Both the position numbers and the translations under genes were made by a program. Shown here piece by piece: positions 11,459 through 23,012 of a DNA stretch of 64,000 nt. The DNA comes from Arachnopeziza araneosa (lineage: Eukaryota; Ascomycota; Leotiomycetes; Helotiales; Arachnopezizaceae). Below the pieces are notes generated by a model. That model saw only the letters and a list, made by a program, of their open reading frames with translations, searched no databases and was not told where the DNA came from. How positions within the stretch are numbered: the first letter of the stretch is position 1; each line of letters opens with the position of its first letter. The DNA lies in the NCBI GenBank assembly GCA_003988855.1, contig QYAI01000120.1:56337-120336 (forward strand), written 5' to 3'.

Positions 11459-13333
11459 CTACAGTTTATCAAATACTTCCTTCGCAGGCATCGCCTCGCC
11501 GTCAATCACAACAACATTATCTTCGAGTACAGAATTTCCATCACGGATATAAACATGCCTCGCCTTCCAAATCCACCACATACCAGGGAAGATAATGGTC
11601 GCGCCGACGATGAGACACGACCAATTCATGTTCGCAATGTTAGGTCCATTGACAGGGACATACATGGGGAAGAGATACATGGTGATGATCAGAATTGACC
11701 AACAAACGGAAACGATATTGATCGGGTAACCCCATCTACCGAGATCAAAGTTCGGGCGGGCTGGGAGGATCTTACGGCCACGGATGAGGACGATGATGAT
11801 AGGGGTGACGTAGCCAACTTGCAGAGTGACGCCGCCACCAGAGATGATAGCTTGGAAAGCGTAGTCAGATCCAAGAACGATCAAACCAATGAAGAGGTCA
11901 ATGACAAGTATTCCGATCATGGCGCGGAGTGGGATCCCGAATCGTTTGTCGACCTTAGCGAAGTAGGATGAATATGGAAAGGCGCGATCACGGGCCATAC
12001 TCCAGGCAAGTCGAGATCCTGCCAGATTGGTGCCGACGATGATGAAGTAGTTGAGTCCGATCATGACAAGAGCACAGAAGATGCCACCACCGTAAACGCT
12101 GTGGTAAATGTCCATGAACCAGTTCATATACGGCTGACTAAAAAATGATTAATGTGGAATCAAGGCGTAAGAAGCTTAATACGAACGTGGCTAGCATATA
12201 TGTAGCGTAATCTCCAGCGCAGTAAAGCATCAAGACAGCACTGCCCCACGAAGTGACACCGCAAAAGATCATGGACCATACCATAGCACGCTTTGAACAA
12301 CATCAGCAGAAATTTCACAACCAAGGAATCAACTTACAGGAGCTTGGCGAGAAGCATCCTTCATTTCCTCGACAAGATGCATCATACCATCTGTGCCATA
12401 CAGGCCGTACATGGGAGTATAAAAGCTCATGACAAACACCCAACCATTGCTCGCGTATCCAGAATTGTTTATGAATAGCTTGAAGACAAAATCAGTTGTC
12501 TGCTTCGGGGCCAAGACGAGGAAACTGATCGCCCACGCAAGGCCACCGCCCACTGTCCAGAATGCGCCGAAAACATTGAGTGCGGGAAGATACCTCGGGG
12601 CAAGGTTTTGTAAGATGGGACCGATCAAAAAGACAGAATAAACCAGCCAGGTCAACCATCGGTTCCAGACAAAATCAGGATGGGTGATTTCAACGAAACT
12701 TTGGATGATTTGGGCACTGTTGAGAGCGCAGGAAGATCCCGTTGAGATTTCGCCCACTAAAACAGCCCAACCAACGAGGTATGACAGTAATGGGCGGGCT
12801 TTTCCAGTGGACACAGCTTGCGTATAATATTGTTGTCCTCCAGCAGTGGGCCAGATAGAACAGTATTCGGCTAATGAGACCATGAGAAGAGTCTGTCCGA
12901 TTGCGACAATGAGTGTTCCCCACACCTAAAGATGGCTATCAATTTATGATCTCAGTGCGACGACGGACAAGGTGAGCATACCATTGCCATTGGTCCTCCA
13001 AGATCAAATATCGTAGAGTAAAGAACCACATTGCAAGACCATGAGCAACTCATCATAACCTGGTCTTCGCCATATTAGCGCAATCATCTCTATCCGCAGA
13101 GAGAAGAAATTTACAAGCAACCAAGGTCCAAAAATTGTACACTCTGCGCCATACCATCAGCGATTGAAATATCTATGGAAGTGGATTTCAGCAAACCTTT
13201 TCAGCTCAGGAGCTTTCCCCATGGACATCAACAGCGCATCGTCAGAGGAGACAGATTTGAGGTCGCCATTCTCGTCGGATTGCACATCAGCCTGTATGAT
13301 CTTGATATCGGTATCCAGGATTGAGGTCGCCAT
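11459..13333 (-). CDS. APC-superfamily amino acid/GABA/choline-type permease
   Basis: Six exons (13197-13333, 13115-13143, 12982-13064, 12338-12925, 12187-12290, 11459-12137) give 539 aa, the usual length for fungal GABA/choline-type permeases (TC 2.A.3.4) with 12 membrane helices. The 29-nt second exon supplies VYNFWTLVA, which joins LKR to the QVMMSCSWSCNVVLYSTIFDLGGPMAMVWG region. Other family signatures are AEYCSIWPTAGGQQYY and GTNLAGSRLAWSMARDRAFP. The exon 5/6 junction is ambiguous: introns 12138-12186 and 12134-12182 both keep frame. It is divergent from the PhyH gene at 13912 and probably shares its promoter, which suggests it imports the substrate of the neighbouring oxygenases. The actual substrate cannot be read from sequence. 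Confidence 0.85.
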
Positions 13334-13911
13334 TTTGTTGGATGGTTGAATGAAATTAATGACCCGAGTTGACCAAGGACCGAGGGGTTCGGAGGGTTGA
13401 TAAACTTTGGACTAGGTACGCGGATCACTTGCATGATATGGGGTTTATTTTGTCCATATCTCGCTGATCCAGCCCTGTTCTGATAGCTCCTGATAGTGAG
13501 GCGGGACGGGAAGGGGCTGTGCAAAAGTACCCACGCCATCCCACCTCTCACAGCCAAGTCCTTCATTGCTAGAACAGGACACGCTAACCGAGTGGCTGCG
13601 CTAATCCAAATAGGGGCAGTCGATTGAGAAACTTACGACGGTGGCGGGAATGGCCGACTTTGGGATGGAACATGGAATGATAAGCCTTCTGGAGAAGGTC
13701 GATGGAGATGAGCATCTCGCCAACATTTGTGGCAGGAAACCCTTCTGAAAATATACAACCATAGAGCTAATTAACTGCCGGAAGCGGGGGCGGGATGCTG
13801 CGTGACTGAAGGTTATTACATTTACAAATGCTATGAGATGAGGGTATATAGACGACGTTCGTCCCGCATCTTGATTGTGAAGCACGCAACCTTGAAAAAA
13901 ATTTCACAGCA
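13334..13911. promoter_or_regulatory. Divergent promoter, permease / PhyH dioxygenase
   Basis: A 578-bp head-to-head spacer between the permease and dioxygenase ATGs. No specific operator could be named. It is the natural place to look for binding sites of the cluster's Zn2Cys6 regulator. Confidence 0.5.
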
Positions 13912-14992
13912 ATGGCTACAACTTCAATAACATCATCTCTCTCGAGATGGGCACGAAAGTTTTGGGCCCAGCCGAGCACAGTTGCCAAAACACCGGCTCC
14001 TCCGGTACTTCAGCGCAGAAGCGCCAAAGATCCTTCGATTACCTGCGAAGACCTGATAGCCATCATTGGGCGAGACGGAGGTGTTATAGTTGAAGATTTG
14101 ATTGCACCCGAACTCGTGGCACAAATCAAGTCGGACCTGGCTCCTCACTTTGACACCGACAAAGTCGACAACTCTGGTTTCTTCCCCAGTACCACACAGC
14201 GCGCTACTGGACTTCTAGCCTTCTCCGATGCCTGCGTGGAATTAGCGTTGAATCCTTTGTACAATGCGATTGCGAACAAAATGCTTTCAAGTACATATAC
14301 GTATTGGGTCGCTCAGGAGCAAGAGACTGTCACGGCGAAGCCTCAGATAAGCAGCACTGTGGGCTTTAGAGTAAATCCAGGAGGCAAACAGCAAGGACTA
14401 CACAGAGATGACTCAGATTATCATACGAGAAATTCGGATATGCCTGTCATGATGGGATGCGTAACAGCATTGACAAAAACAACAAAAGGTGTGTTTTACT
14501 TAACCCATATCGTTCTTCCACTGCTCGCCTTCAAAGGACTAAGCTAAGATGTTTAACATAGAGAACGGAGCTACTATTGTCATTCCTGGAAGTCATCTTT
14601 GGGGCCCTGATCGTTGTCCGTATGATCACGAGGCGATCCCAGCGGAGTTGGAGCCAGGTTCTGCGTTGATATTCCTAGGTAACACATACCATGCTGGTGG
14701 TGGAAACATCACTACCGATCAAGCTCGTGAGACTGTTGGCATCTTTCTTTGCAAAGGCTTCTATCGACAAGCTGAGAATCAATATCTCATGGTCCCACCA
14801 GAGAAGGCGAAGAGACTCAGCCCAGCAGCGCAACGGCTACTTGGATACGGTATCTGCTTGCCGTCTGTGGGCTTCATGGAATATCAAGACCCTATGGTAA
14901 GTCTGCCTCAAGCGTTTCTGAGAATATACTGATTTTGTTATTTTTAGAGGGTCCTCTTTGGCGTTGAAGATGAAGAGACTGTTAACATGTGA
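13912..14992 (+). CDS. PhyH-family Fe(II)/2-oxoglutarate dioxygenase
   Basis: Exons 13912-14488, 14562-14896 and 14948-14992 give 318 aa. Intron ends are GTGTGT..ATAG and GTAAGT..TTAG. The phytanoyl-CoA dioxygenase fold is supported by the iron ligands: the H-x-D pair H164/D166 (GLHRDD), and a distal His at about 236 (GNTYHAGGGN), followed by the 2-oxoglutarate-binding Arg at about 248 (DQARETVG). ENGATIVIPGSHLWG before the distal His is typical of the family. No clear secretion signal is present; the basic, Ser/Thr-rich first 30 residues could target mitochondria. Fungal PhyH enzymes hydroxylate very diverse substrates. Its placement beside a permease, a regulator and a Rieske oxygenase suggests a role in breaking down the same imported compound. 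Confidence 0.85.
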
Positions 14993-15063
14993 TCTGGGCG
15001 CAGGAAGTTGGAAGCTTTCTTGTTCCTTTCCCTTTCACATCTATCCCTATTGATTAAATTGCA

Positions 15064-16953
15064 TTAAATGACAAAAAAATGATGTCCCTGATCCGCCCAA
15101 CTCCGTGCACACTGTATCCAATTAAACCTTCCCCCAGGACCTTGCTGACTTTGGCGATCATCGAGAGAGCCGAAGCAATTCTCTCCTCCATCTCTGGCGA
15201 GCCAAAGTGCTCGAAGAAAAGTCAGAGCTCCTGCGCAGTTCGAGAATCCTGTACTTCTCATCGCCTGTGTGAGCTTTTGCTCTACTAATTTTCGAGTTCC
15301 ATCCTCACTCTCTGCTTCTGTACCTGCAATGAAGAGCGGCCAACAAACATCTTGCGCAAAGGTCGGTTTATCAGATTCGACGAGATGGAGACAGTGAAAG
15401 AGGCGTTCGCGAGATTCGAAAATATCCTCATCGGCGTCAGAATAAGAGAGGCAACGATAGCTGTACAGAAGCCCAGCATAGTGGAAGCTGTCTACAATTC
15501 CAAGGAATTCCTCCCGCTCAGTGGGGGTCGCAAACGGGGTGTTAACACTTAGATCCAATGTTCGATGCCGGGCCTGCTCAAATAACATCCGCATCCGCGA
15601 TGATGAGATCCCACTACCTGATATAGGTATTCCTCGAGTGCTCGTAAGACGTTCAAGCCAAGTGATGCGTCGGATTAGTTGGAGAAACTCGATAAAAATA
15701 CTGCCGGCGTCATCTTTCAGGATGTTGTGATCTTCAATTGGCGCAAACGAGGTTGTACAAGCAAAAACGTCCGTGATAAAGAATTGCTGTACAAGGAAGT
15801 TGAACATTTCATCTTTGGCTGTAGGGGCATTTCTCCGTAAATTGACTATAGTGCGTGCTGCGTCAAGATGAACACGCCACAATTTGGAGTCTTCAAGCCA
15901 GTCACATTTTAGCAAAGCTAGCATTATGATATGAGTAGGACTTACCTGGTTGAACAGTTTCCATATTGCAAAGGATGAGCATGCTGGCCAGGACAGAGTT
16001 CGCCAAATCATTCTGATGGCTCACGCTAATTTCAGTAGTTGTCATAGCTTCTGCTATTGGTGTGACGGAACGCATATCGGTGGTTATCAAAGTAAGCGCA
16101 GCATCACGATACTTAGTTGCACAGCCCATCAAAGTTTCCTTCAGAGGGGCATTCTCTGGTAGTACGGCAGAGAGATGCTGGGCTGCAAACGCGAGAACGG
16201 ATATCAATAAAGGAGTAGATTGAAGAGCCATTGGGATGATAATTTTCCGCCATGGATTAGCGGGAGCATCAACCCAGACCATGGTTCCTGTTATAAACTG
16301 GCAATAATGATTGAACAGGCGTTGCCGTGAGGCGCTATCTTGTAAAATACCTGATGTCGCCCCTGTTAAAGCGAATATAGGCGAATGTATAATTGGTTTG
16401 AATTCAACGGGAGAGTTTGTATCATTGCTGACCTCAATCCACTCTTCAATGCCATCCCTGGACCTGGCTTTTGCGCTTTGATTATGCACCAGCTGAAATT
16501 GCCCAGGTGTTCCCAAATCAGGCGGTGTACAGGCCGGAGTAATACTGCCATGTTCGCTTTCAGTTTCACGAGTTGATATTGGGCTCGGAGATTTCTTAGA
16601 TGCTGGAGTGGATGAATTCTCATCAGGGCTAAGTGTGGGAATTTTCTTTCCAGCGAGTTTTCCCCGGCTCGCGACTCCCCATTCCCAAGTGAGATTGAGA
16701 CCGTAGCCAGGGCATGTCAGATTCTTCCCAGCACATTTCCTGCATGAAGGCGTTGTTCGATCACATTTAATTCTCCGTCTATTGCAAACTCGGCAGTCTG
16801 CTCAGGTGTTTGTGTCAGTCTATTCTCCTACCTGGAATCAGCTCCAGAGACATGCTCCGCACCTTTGGTTGCTTTTGGAAGATCGGAGGCTGCCGATGCA
16901 TTCTCATTTGTGTTCTTTTCTTTTATATTTCGTTTACGGTTGTGGGTATGCAT
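15064..16953 (-). CDS. Zn2Cys6 transcription factor (Fungal_trans_2 type)
   Basis: Exons 16863-16953, 15946-16797 and 15064-15890 give 589 aa. The start is the ATG at 16953 (MHTHNRKRNIK). The zinc cluster is canonical: C32-x2-C35-x6-C42-x6-C49-x2-C52-x6-C59, with basic residues NRRRIK. A Ser/Pro-rich linker follows, then a C-terminal fungal-specific regulatory domain, recognisable by the stretch from HYCQFITGTMVW to ISVLAFAAQHLSA, the LILCNMETVQP/DSKLWRVHLDAA junction and the final STGFSNCAGALTFLRALWLA. The 65-nt first intron was chosen over a 34-nt alternative. The gene is convergent with the PhyH gene and divergent from the Rieske gene, the usual position of a pathway-specific activator. 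Confidence 0.85.
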
Positions 16954-17462
16954 CCTGGCGTGTGTGGACGATGTTTAAGAAAATGAGGAGAATGGGGGTT
17001 GCTGAGGCGGATTGATGACCCATCTGGAATGTATGGAAAACGTGGAGAAGTATATGTAAGTCTCAGCTCTAAAGCTCTACTGGTTTCCGGAATACTGTTA
17101 ATGGACATTCTGAAGGCGAGATAAGAGGTTGATGATGGATTGGCGGATACGTTATGGCGAAAACCAATCAGAAGCGTCTATTAGTCAGCATACCTGAGGC
17201 TAACCGTACGTGGAAGGTCGATGGAGAAACAGGAATATGAAACAAAGCCAACATCTCTGCGGGAGCTCCAACTGCACGGCTTTTCTGACCGTATTAAGTC
17301 TGGATTTCCTGACTCCTGAATTGAAAATTTGGAATCCTCAAGATCAACAATGGATTCGCACCCAAGCTCTGATCGACAAACTTTAAATGGCAGGTGGGCT
17401 GGACAGAATATTAGAGTTCAATAGCCTTACATCCCCTATTCCTTCAGGATAACTCCTCCAGG
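16954..17462. promoter_or_regulatory. Divergent promoter, regulator / Rieske oxygenase
   Basis: A 509-bp head-to-head spacer. I see no site that I can name with confidence. Confidence 0.45.
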
Positions 17463-19072
17463 ATGTCGACCAAAGCTAGCAATCACGGCAACACCGAGTT
17501 GAATTCCAATGGAGTTCATGAAGCACATTCTGCACAACTGGCACAGAAGCATGTCTCTCTTGAGCCGAGGCAAGCATTGCCAGCTCAATTCTATCATGAT
17601 CCAGAAATCTACAATTTAGAGTGTAGAGCAATATTTTCACGGCAATGGATTCTCATTTCCCATTCGGCGAGATACAAATCAATAGGAGATTTTGTGCAGT
17701 ATGATGTAGCAGGCTTCAACTTTGTGGTGTTGAAGAACAAGGCTGAAGATATTGTTGCTTTTCATAATGTCTGTCGGTAATATCTACTATTTCCATCTTT
17801 CATATTACAATGATTGACAAATTAATAGGCATCGTGCCTTTCCCGTTGTCACCAAACCCTCTGGTCATGCTTCTGTGCTTTCTTGTAAATACCATGGCTG
17901 GACGTATAATCTCAATGGAGAGCTCGTGAAGGCACCACGATTTACGTCTGACTCGGTGGAAGGATTTGAAACATCTTCTATCAGTTTGTTTAGTATACAT
18001 ACCCATGTGGATCGCAGTGGTTTCGTTTACGTCAATCTCGATGCGAGCGAAAAACCAGAAGTCTCCTGGGAGCGGCAGTATGGGAAGATGGACCAGCAGA
18101 AGGTTCTCTTGGAATCAGGAATTGATTGGAGCAAAGTCGAATACGACTTTACTTGGACCTCTGAAGGAAATTTTAACTGGAAGTTGATGCAAGACAACTA
18201 CAATGAGGTTTCTGAAAGGCTAATTATCTCTCAAACTTCATATACTAACTCGAGATGACAGTGCTACCATTGTCTTACCGCCCACCCTGCGGTTGCAAAG
18301 ACCACAAATCTTGATACGTGAGCGAAATTCAATACTTGAAATCCCATGTACTGATGATCTCTAGATACTTTGTAGCACCATCACCCGAATCCGGAGCCTA
18401 CATCTCACATTTCAACGAGCCAAAAGCCACAAACCTCTCAGAATTTGACGAAACACGTTTCCGAGGCAGGTCCGCAACACACGTCTTTCCCATTGGACAT
18501 TTCAGTCCAAACCCAGGTAAGTGCTTGTAATTTTCCATATCTCTTCCAGAACTCACAAAAACATGGTTGCGTACCAGATTTGCCTGACTGATTTGTCTTA
18601 GGAACCGGCTTCATGCATCTAATGCGCAGCGTCCCGACTTCAGCTACTACAACACGCATGGAGTATGATGTATACAAACTTCACACCCCGGCTGCTACCC
18701 CAGAACTCCACGCCACCATGACACAATTCTACAAGCAGGTGACATCCGAGGACGTCGAGTTGTGTAACCAAGTACAAAAGAATCTCCAGCGTGGGATCTA
18801 CATTAGCGGCATGCGTAAGCCATTAACTTTGCTCTCGCCTGTTAGTTAGCTGACCCGAACCAAACTGTGTAGTTCATCCATTTCACGAAGAAGGTGTGGG
18901 TGCTTTGCAAGACACGGTAAGACGCGTCTTGGGTGAACATGCACAGCGCGAGAAGGAAGCGGGGAGGAAGATCGCGCCAGCTGAGCAGAAGGGTGGGGAT
19001 TGTGGTGGGAGCGATGCGGAGGCTGATATATTGCGATGTGTAGCGTTGCATTCCAAAGACCTTTCGTGGTGA
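17463..19072 (+). CDS. Rieske [2Fe-2S] non-heme iron oxygenase, choline monooxygenase-like
   Basis: Exons 17463-17776, 17829-18207, 18262-18317, 18365-18516, 18602-18814 and 18873-19072 give 437 aa. The N-terminal Rieske centre is C104-x-H106 and C124-x2-H127 (VCRHRAF, SCKYHGW). The catalytic domain carries the mononuclear iron site and electron bridge in D227-N-Y-N-E-C-Y-H234-x4-H239. This architecture belongs to ring-hydroxylating oxygenase alpha subunits and to choline or glycine-betaine monooxygenases. No reductase gene is in the window, so electrons must come from elsewhere. An acidic, Gly-rich insertion near residue 415 is poorly conserved in character. Together with the permease it suggests oxidation of a quaternary amine, but this is inference. 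Confidence 0.88.
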
Positions 19073-19811
19073 TGCCAACATCGACTAGTTCAAGTCGGAA
19101 ACACATACATACTACACTGACGTTAGTTTTTCTCTATCATGATGCGATAAGTTTTGATTCATTTGTATTTTGAATTCCATGCTTCTCATATCGTATATCA
19201 GTAATTGATCAAGATAAAAATGTGAATGATTCTAAAGTGAGTTCGATCAATATTACAATATCCAATTCAAAATCCACCAGTTTCCTCTGGCGGCTCTCTT
19301 GCAGGAAAACGCCTTTATCTGTAGGGACATCCCAGCTTGTATTCCCATGTATTGTGACAACACAAGCTATGCCAATTAGACGATATCAGTACCCAGATTG
19401 TAGCAAGCCATTGATCCATCTTGAACCGGCTGATATAGAAGACATGAACCCGTCTAAGGTAAGTCTGTCCGTGCCCAACAACACAAACGAAACTTCAAGA
19501 CGACTCGATTAACGGCAACTCGATTATTATTACCTTTCGTCTCTTTCTTTTTTGTTGCACGTCGCAACTCCCCGTCTAAGGTTTGAGACGATCGCGATTC
19601 TACGACAACGACTCTACGATGAAATATATATATATTTTTTTCGGCCAGTTGACAAATTACACATCCTTCTAAGTCTAACTTAGTTCGACAACCCAACGCT
19701 GTAGGAAACGTCCGTGCTCACAAATTGTAAACATCAGAATACTCACTCCAAACTGAATGATTCACGTCACTCTTACTCCTCTGCGCTTAGGGTATAAAAA
19801 CTCTATTGTAA
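19073..19811. other. Intergenic, no gene seen
   Basis: About 740 bases with no supported gene. A TATA-like box, GGTATAAAAA, stands at 19791-19800, before the small ORF that follows. Confidence 0.5.
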
Positions 19812-20297
19812 TCTCAAGTATATTTTCCTCGATCCATACAATCGGTTCTTCAAACTTTTAACCACTACAATCAAGCCCAATATTACTCAACAACACAAAA
19901 CTTCGTCATAAATCCCTTGTACGAAGCCTTCCGAGCCTTCCGAGCCGTCCCTGTCACATTAATCTTCATTCTTGTCCTCGTCCGCGGCTATGAGGTAATT
20001 TCCGCACGCAATAACCTACCGGTTCATGGTCTTCAAAACGACTCTATCGATTTTAAACTCGTACAAGCAAATGGGTTCCTTGACGAGATCATGAATGAGG
20101 GTCTAGCATTGGAGTTGAGGCAGCATACAAAAGCATTAGAGTTTAATAGGGACACTTTTATACTTCGTCGAGTTTTGAAGGATATCGAGAAGGAGTACAT
20201 GGATCTGGGTGAAGAGCCTGATGAAATGATTGTTGAGAGGCTAAAGGCTGAAATCGATGGAACAGTGAAGACTATGGATGCTCTGTCTAGGATATGA
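19812..20297 (+). CDS. Possible small secreted protein lacking an ATG start
   Basis: The frame is open from 19812 to the stop at 20295-20297. From about 19917 it encodes a hydrophobic signal-like segment (AVPVTLIFILVLVRG), then a charged helical protein rich in Glu/Lys/Leu of roughly 95 residues. A TATA-like box lies about 120 bp before it. No ATG occurs in this frame before the internal one in FLDEIMNEG at about 20091, so the protein needs a non-AUG start, an unseen upstream exon, or has lost its start codon. If translation begins at the internal ATG it would be about 68 residues and unsecreted. I do not recognise the protein. Confidence 0.4.
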   Translation, partial: SQVYFPRSIQSVLQTFNHYNQAQYYSTTQNFVINPLYEAFRAFRAVPVTLIFILVLVRGYEVISARNNLPVHGLQNDSIDFKLVQANGFLDEIMNEGLALELRQHTKALEFNRDTFILRRVLKDIEKEYMDLGEEPDEMIVERLKAEIDGTVKTMDALSRI

Positions 20298-20635
20298 ACA
20301 GAAACTGTTCAAATGATAAAATTAATTATCGAGTCTCTGCCTCACTATAAGGTAGAGTCCCGAAAACACAACAGAGAGTTCTTAGAGAGTTTGCAGGTGG
20401 TAGAATATGATTGCTCTCTTGCGTCAAGGTGAGCAGTTACGCTATGATGTAAAATATATGCATGAAGAGTAGTGAATAGCTTCTACTTTAGTTCGAGATA
20501 TATCCAGAATTTTCTCAACGACTACTCGGCAGGATGGAGAAAAGTCGTATTCAGTTCAAAGATATTTTGCGGGTACACATGTCACCAAATTTAGTCGACC
20601 AAATGAACCCAGATGTGAAAATGATTGAGTAGCTT
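20298..20635. other. Intergenic, no gene seen
   Basis: About 340 bases between convergent genes. Nothing identifiable. Confidence 0.5.
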
Positions 20636-21664
20636 CTACACAATATCATCAGTATAGGGCGGGGGAGCATCTTCGTCATCGCCAACTACTGCTGCAGGAC
20701 TCGCTCTTCCAGCTTCCGCATTTATGTTCTTTTGTTCCTCGAGTTTAACTACCCAAAGTGCTGAGCCGCATGCTGTAGTGACCAAGAAGAACATGGAGAA
20801 TACAGGAACCAATTGAAGGATCAGCGCTACAGTCCCAAACCTAGACAATTCATCAGACAGAATGTAAGTACTTGTAGCATATCCCCACTCACCATGTGTA
20901 GGACCAACCCCTCTTCTCAATTTGCGCCTTCTTCTCTTTCCTACTCAATCCCAATAACTTGAAATATCGATAATGATGCAAAGGACCTGCTCTAGCGCCG
21001 GTCAAAAGCAAAAAGAATGGTGTACCGATTATGGGTAACAAATTCAGAGGTAGGAATATGATAAACTCGGCAATTTGGCGGAAGGAGAAAGGACTGTAGA
21101 TCGCAGAGGACGTAGGCTTGCCGAGAGACTTGACAGCGTTGGGAGATTCGGGGAACAATATTCGTTGAGGGGCAACAAGTCGTGTAAGCCCTTCGCGGAT
21201 AAGGGTTGCCTTGCATGAAAGATTAGCAAAGTTCCACGCAAACTTGAGATGAGATTGTGGAGTGGAAAGCACAGATTCCTTAGGAACATATCTAATGTGC
21301 GCCACCTCCAGATTGCCAAGCTCTGACTTCACCATACATCGAAAACATCCACCAGTGTCTCGTCAACCAAGAAAGCTTCGAAGAGCAAAGCAACCACCAC
21401 TTGCCCCTCACCCAGAACCAAAAACGCGCCATTGAACCAGGCAGCAGGGCCATGAAATATTGCGAGAAAAGCCACCTGCGGGAGATACGCAAAGGTAAAG
21501 AGGAATCCCAGTATGACTACAGACAATACAGTCAAAGGTATTAGACGTCGGCCGAAGAGGGGATAGTATTCAGGATGAGCGAAGAAGTAGTAGATGCCTT
21601 TGAGGGGATAGAGACATGAAGCAGAGACAACATTTCGAATTGGGCGGAGGCGAGAGGGAGGCAT
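20636..21664 (-). CDS. EI24-domain multi-pass membrane protein (outer spore wall RRT8/LDS-like)
   Basis: Exons 21338-21664, 20893-21278 and 20636-20840 give 305 aa. Typical features of the fungal EI24/RRT8-like family are visible: CLYPLKGIYYFFAHPEYYPLFGRRLIP at the start, long hydrophobic segments, DETLVDVFD, GKPTSSAIYSPFSFRQIAEFIIFLPLNLLPIIGTPFFLLLTGARAGPLHHYRYFKL, then FGTVALILQLVPVFSMFFL. At least four membrane spans are apparent. The tail is acidic and Pro-rich (APPPYTDDIV). Yeast relatives sit on lipid droplets or the ER and act in spore-wall assembly; the role in filamentous fungi is less clear. The first intron acceptor (CCTAAG at 21279) was chosen to keep frame and is the least certain junction. 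Confidence 0.8.
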
Positions 21665-23012
21665 CCTGGAGGGTAGGAGGATATGTGTTGCGAAGGAAGT
21701 TGCTGAGGAGAGTTGATTTCAGAAGGAAGCCTTCAGCAATGACGTGCACCCGGAAAATAGAAGATCCGGGGCCGGGTGGAGCATGGGCATCGAACGTCGG
21801 GGCAAACAACAACATTCTTCTCTCGAACAGTTTTTTTTTACTGACTTCAGCCACTGCCGCAAACTCATAGGGTCCATTTACAATGTTTGTTTTCTTTTAT
21901 TTCTCGTTAATTGGGTCTTTCCAGAGCACCATTACTGCTGCAACTCCCGTGTATCCTCAACCCCACGTGACCAGACGACATATCTTTTTCCAGCTTTTAT
22001 CGAGTTTGAGGAGCTCTAAGTATCTCGAGACGATTTTCCAGTCTCTCATAGGTAATGGTTTGTTCCATCTGGGTATGCGCTCTTGCGCTCTTCAAACTAA
22101 ATGACTCGTATTGAAGATAGACTTGTGTATGCGTGATACTTCTCAGACCACACGGAATTCCAACTAAACAGATTTCGATTGCTATTCTTGGATTTTAGAT
22201 CCGACCATGTGTTGTAGATACACGCTTTAGAACGAAGGTACAACGAAGCAGATGGCAGTACAACACGCTTCCTTCCACGCCGAACACTAATCTGGAGTGA
22301 CAGACATTTCTTAATCTGCGAGATGTAACAATTCGTTTTGACTTGAATCCCTCGACCTTAACTGCAGGGCTCTGGGGATTTGTTAAATCTGATAGATTAC
22401 TCGGACTTTATTCCTTGCGCCTGCGGTGTTCCGCTCGTTTGCCCCAGCCACTGTTGAGCAACATTCGTTTGCCGGCTCAGTTTCGAATGGTCGTACGATG
22501 CTACACTTGACATCAATGATGGAATTTAAGCTGAAAAGGAAGTACCTTTGATTTTCTTCCTGTGTTTGGACTGTGGCTCGATTCTGCTTGATGTCAACGT
22601 TTTCGATCCTTGATGCGAACGCGTTGAAATATATTGCTGATGAAGCGGTGTCAAATTTTTGTAGCAAAAGCTGGAGAAAGTTAAATTCTCCATCTTTTTC
22701 AGCAAACGAAGACTTGACGACGTTGTGTAGTTTTTGGAAGGAGGGCTTAGCGCGGTCTTGCTGCAAACGCGTGATAGCTCTTGCCCAAAATTTCCCCTCA
22801 TTCAATTCCATTGCTCTTTAATTCACTCTCCAACAACACGAAATCCATCATTCGAATATTTATCTGGTTGAACACCTTCGCTTCTTCTTCCATCGTCCCT
22901 CCAACTTCCCACATTCGTTTTCCGCGCTCTTCTTCATCATCCTCGAGGCTTTCGTCGATTGATATACCAAACACCTCTTCGATCTCGATCTGAATAGTCT
23001 CGCGACTCCAAC
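21665..23012. other. Divergent intergenic with possible small minus-strand ORF
   Basis: About 1.35 kb. The minus strand holds an ATG ORF at 22383-22811 (142 codons, MELNEGKFWARAITRLQQDRAK...), whose first 88 residues have a plausible helical composition ending at a possible donor (AAAG/GTACTT). I could not find a partner exon and do not recognise it. It may be a small gene, a relic or chance. The long C-rich leader at 22820-23012 fits a 5' UTR for the mucin gene. Confidence 0.3.

Noticed and set aside
16798..16831. 34-nt intron in the Zn2Cys6 gene
   Set aside because: Too short for this genome; a 65-nt intron with donor at 16862 gives a longer N-terminus from a proper ATG.
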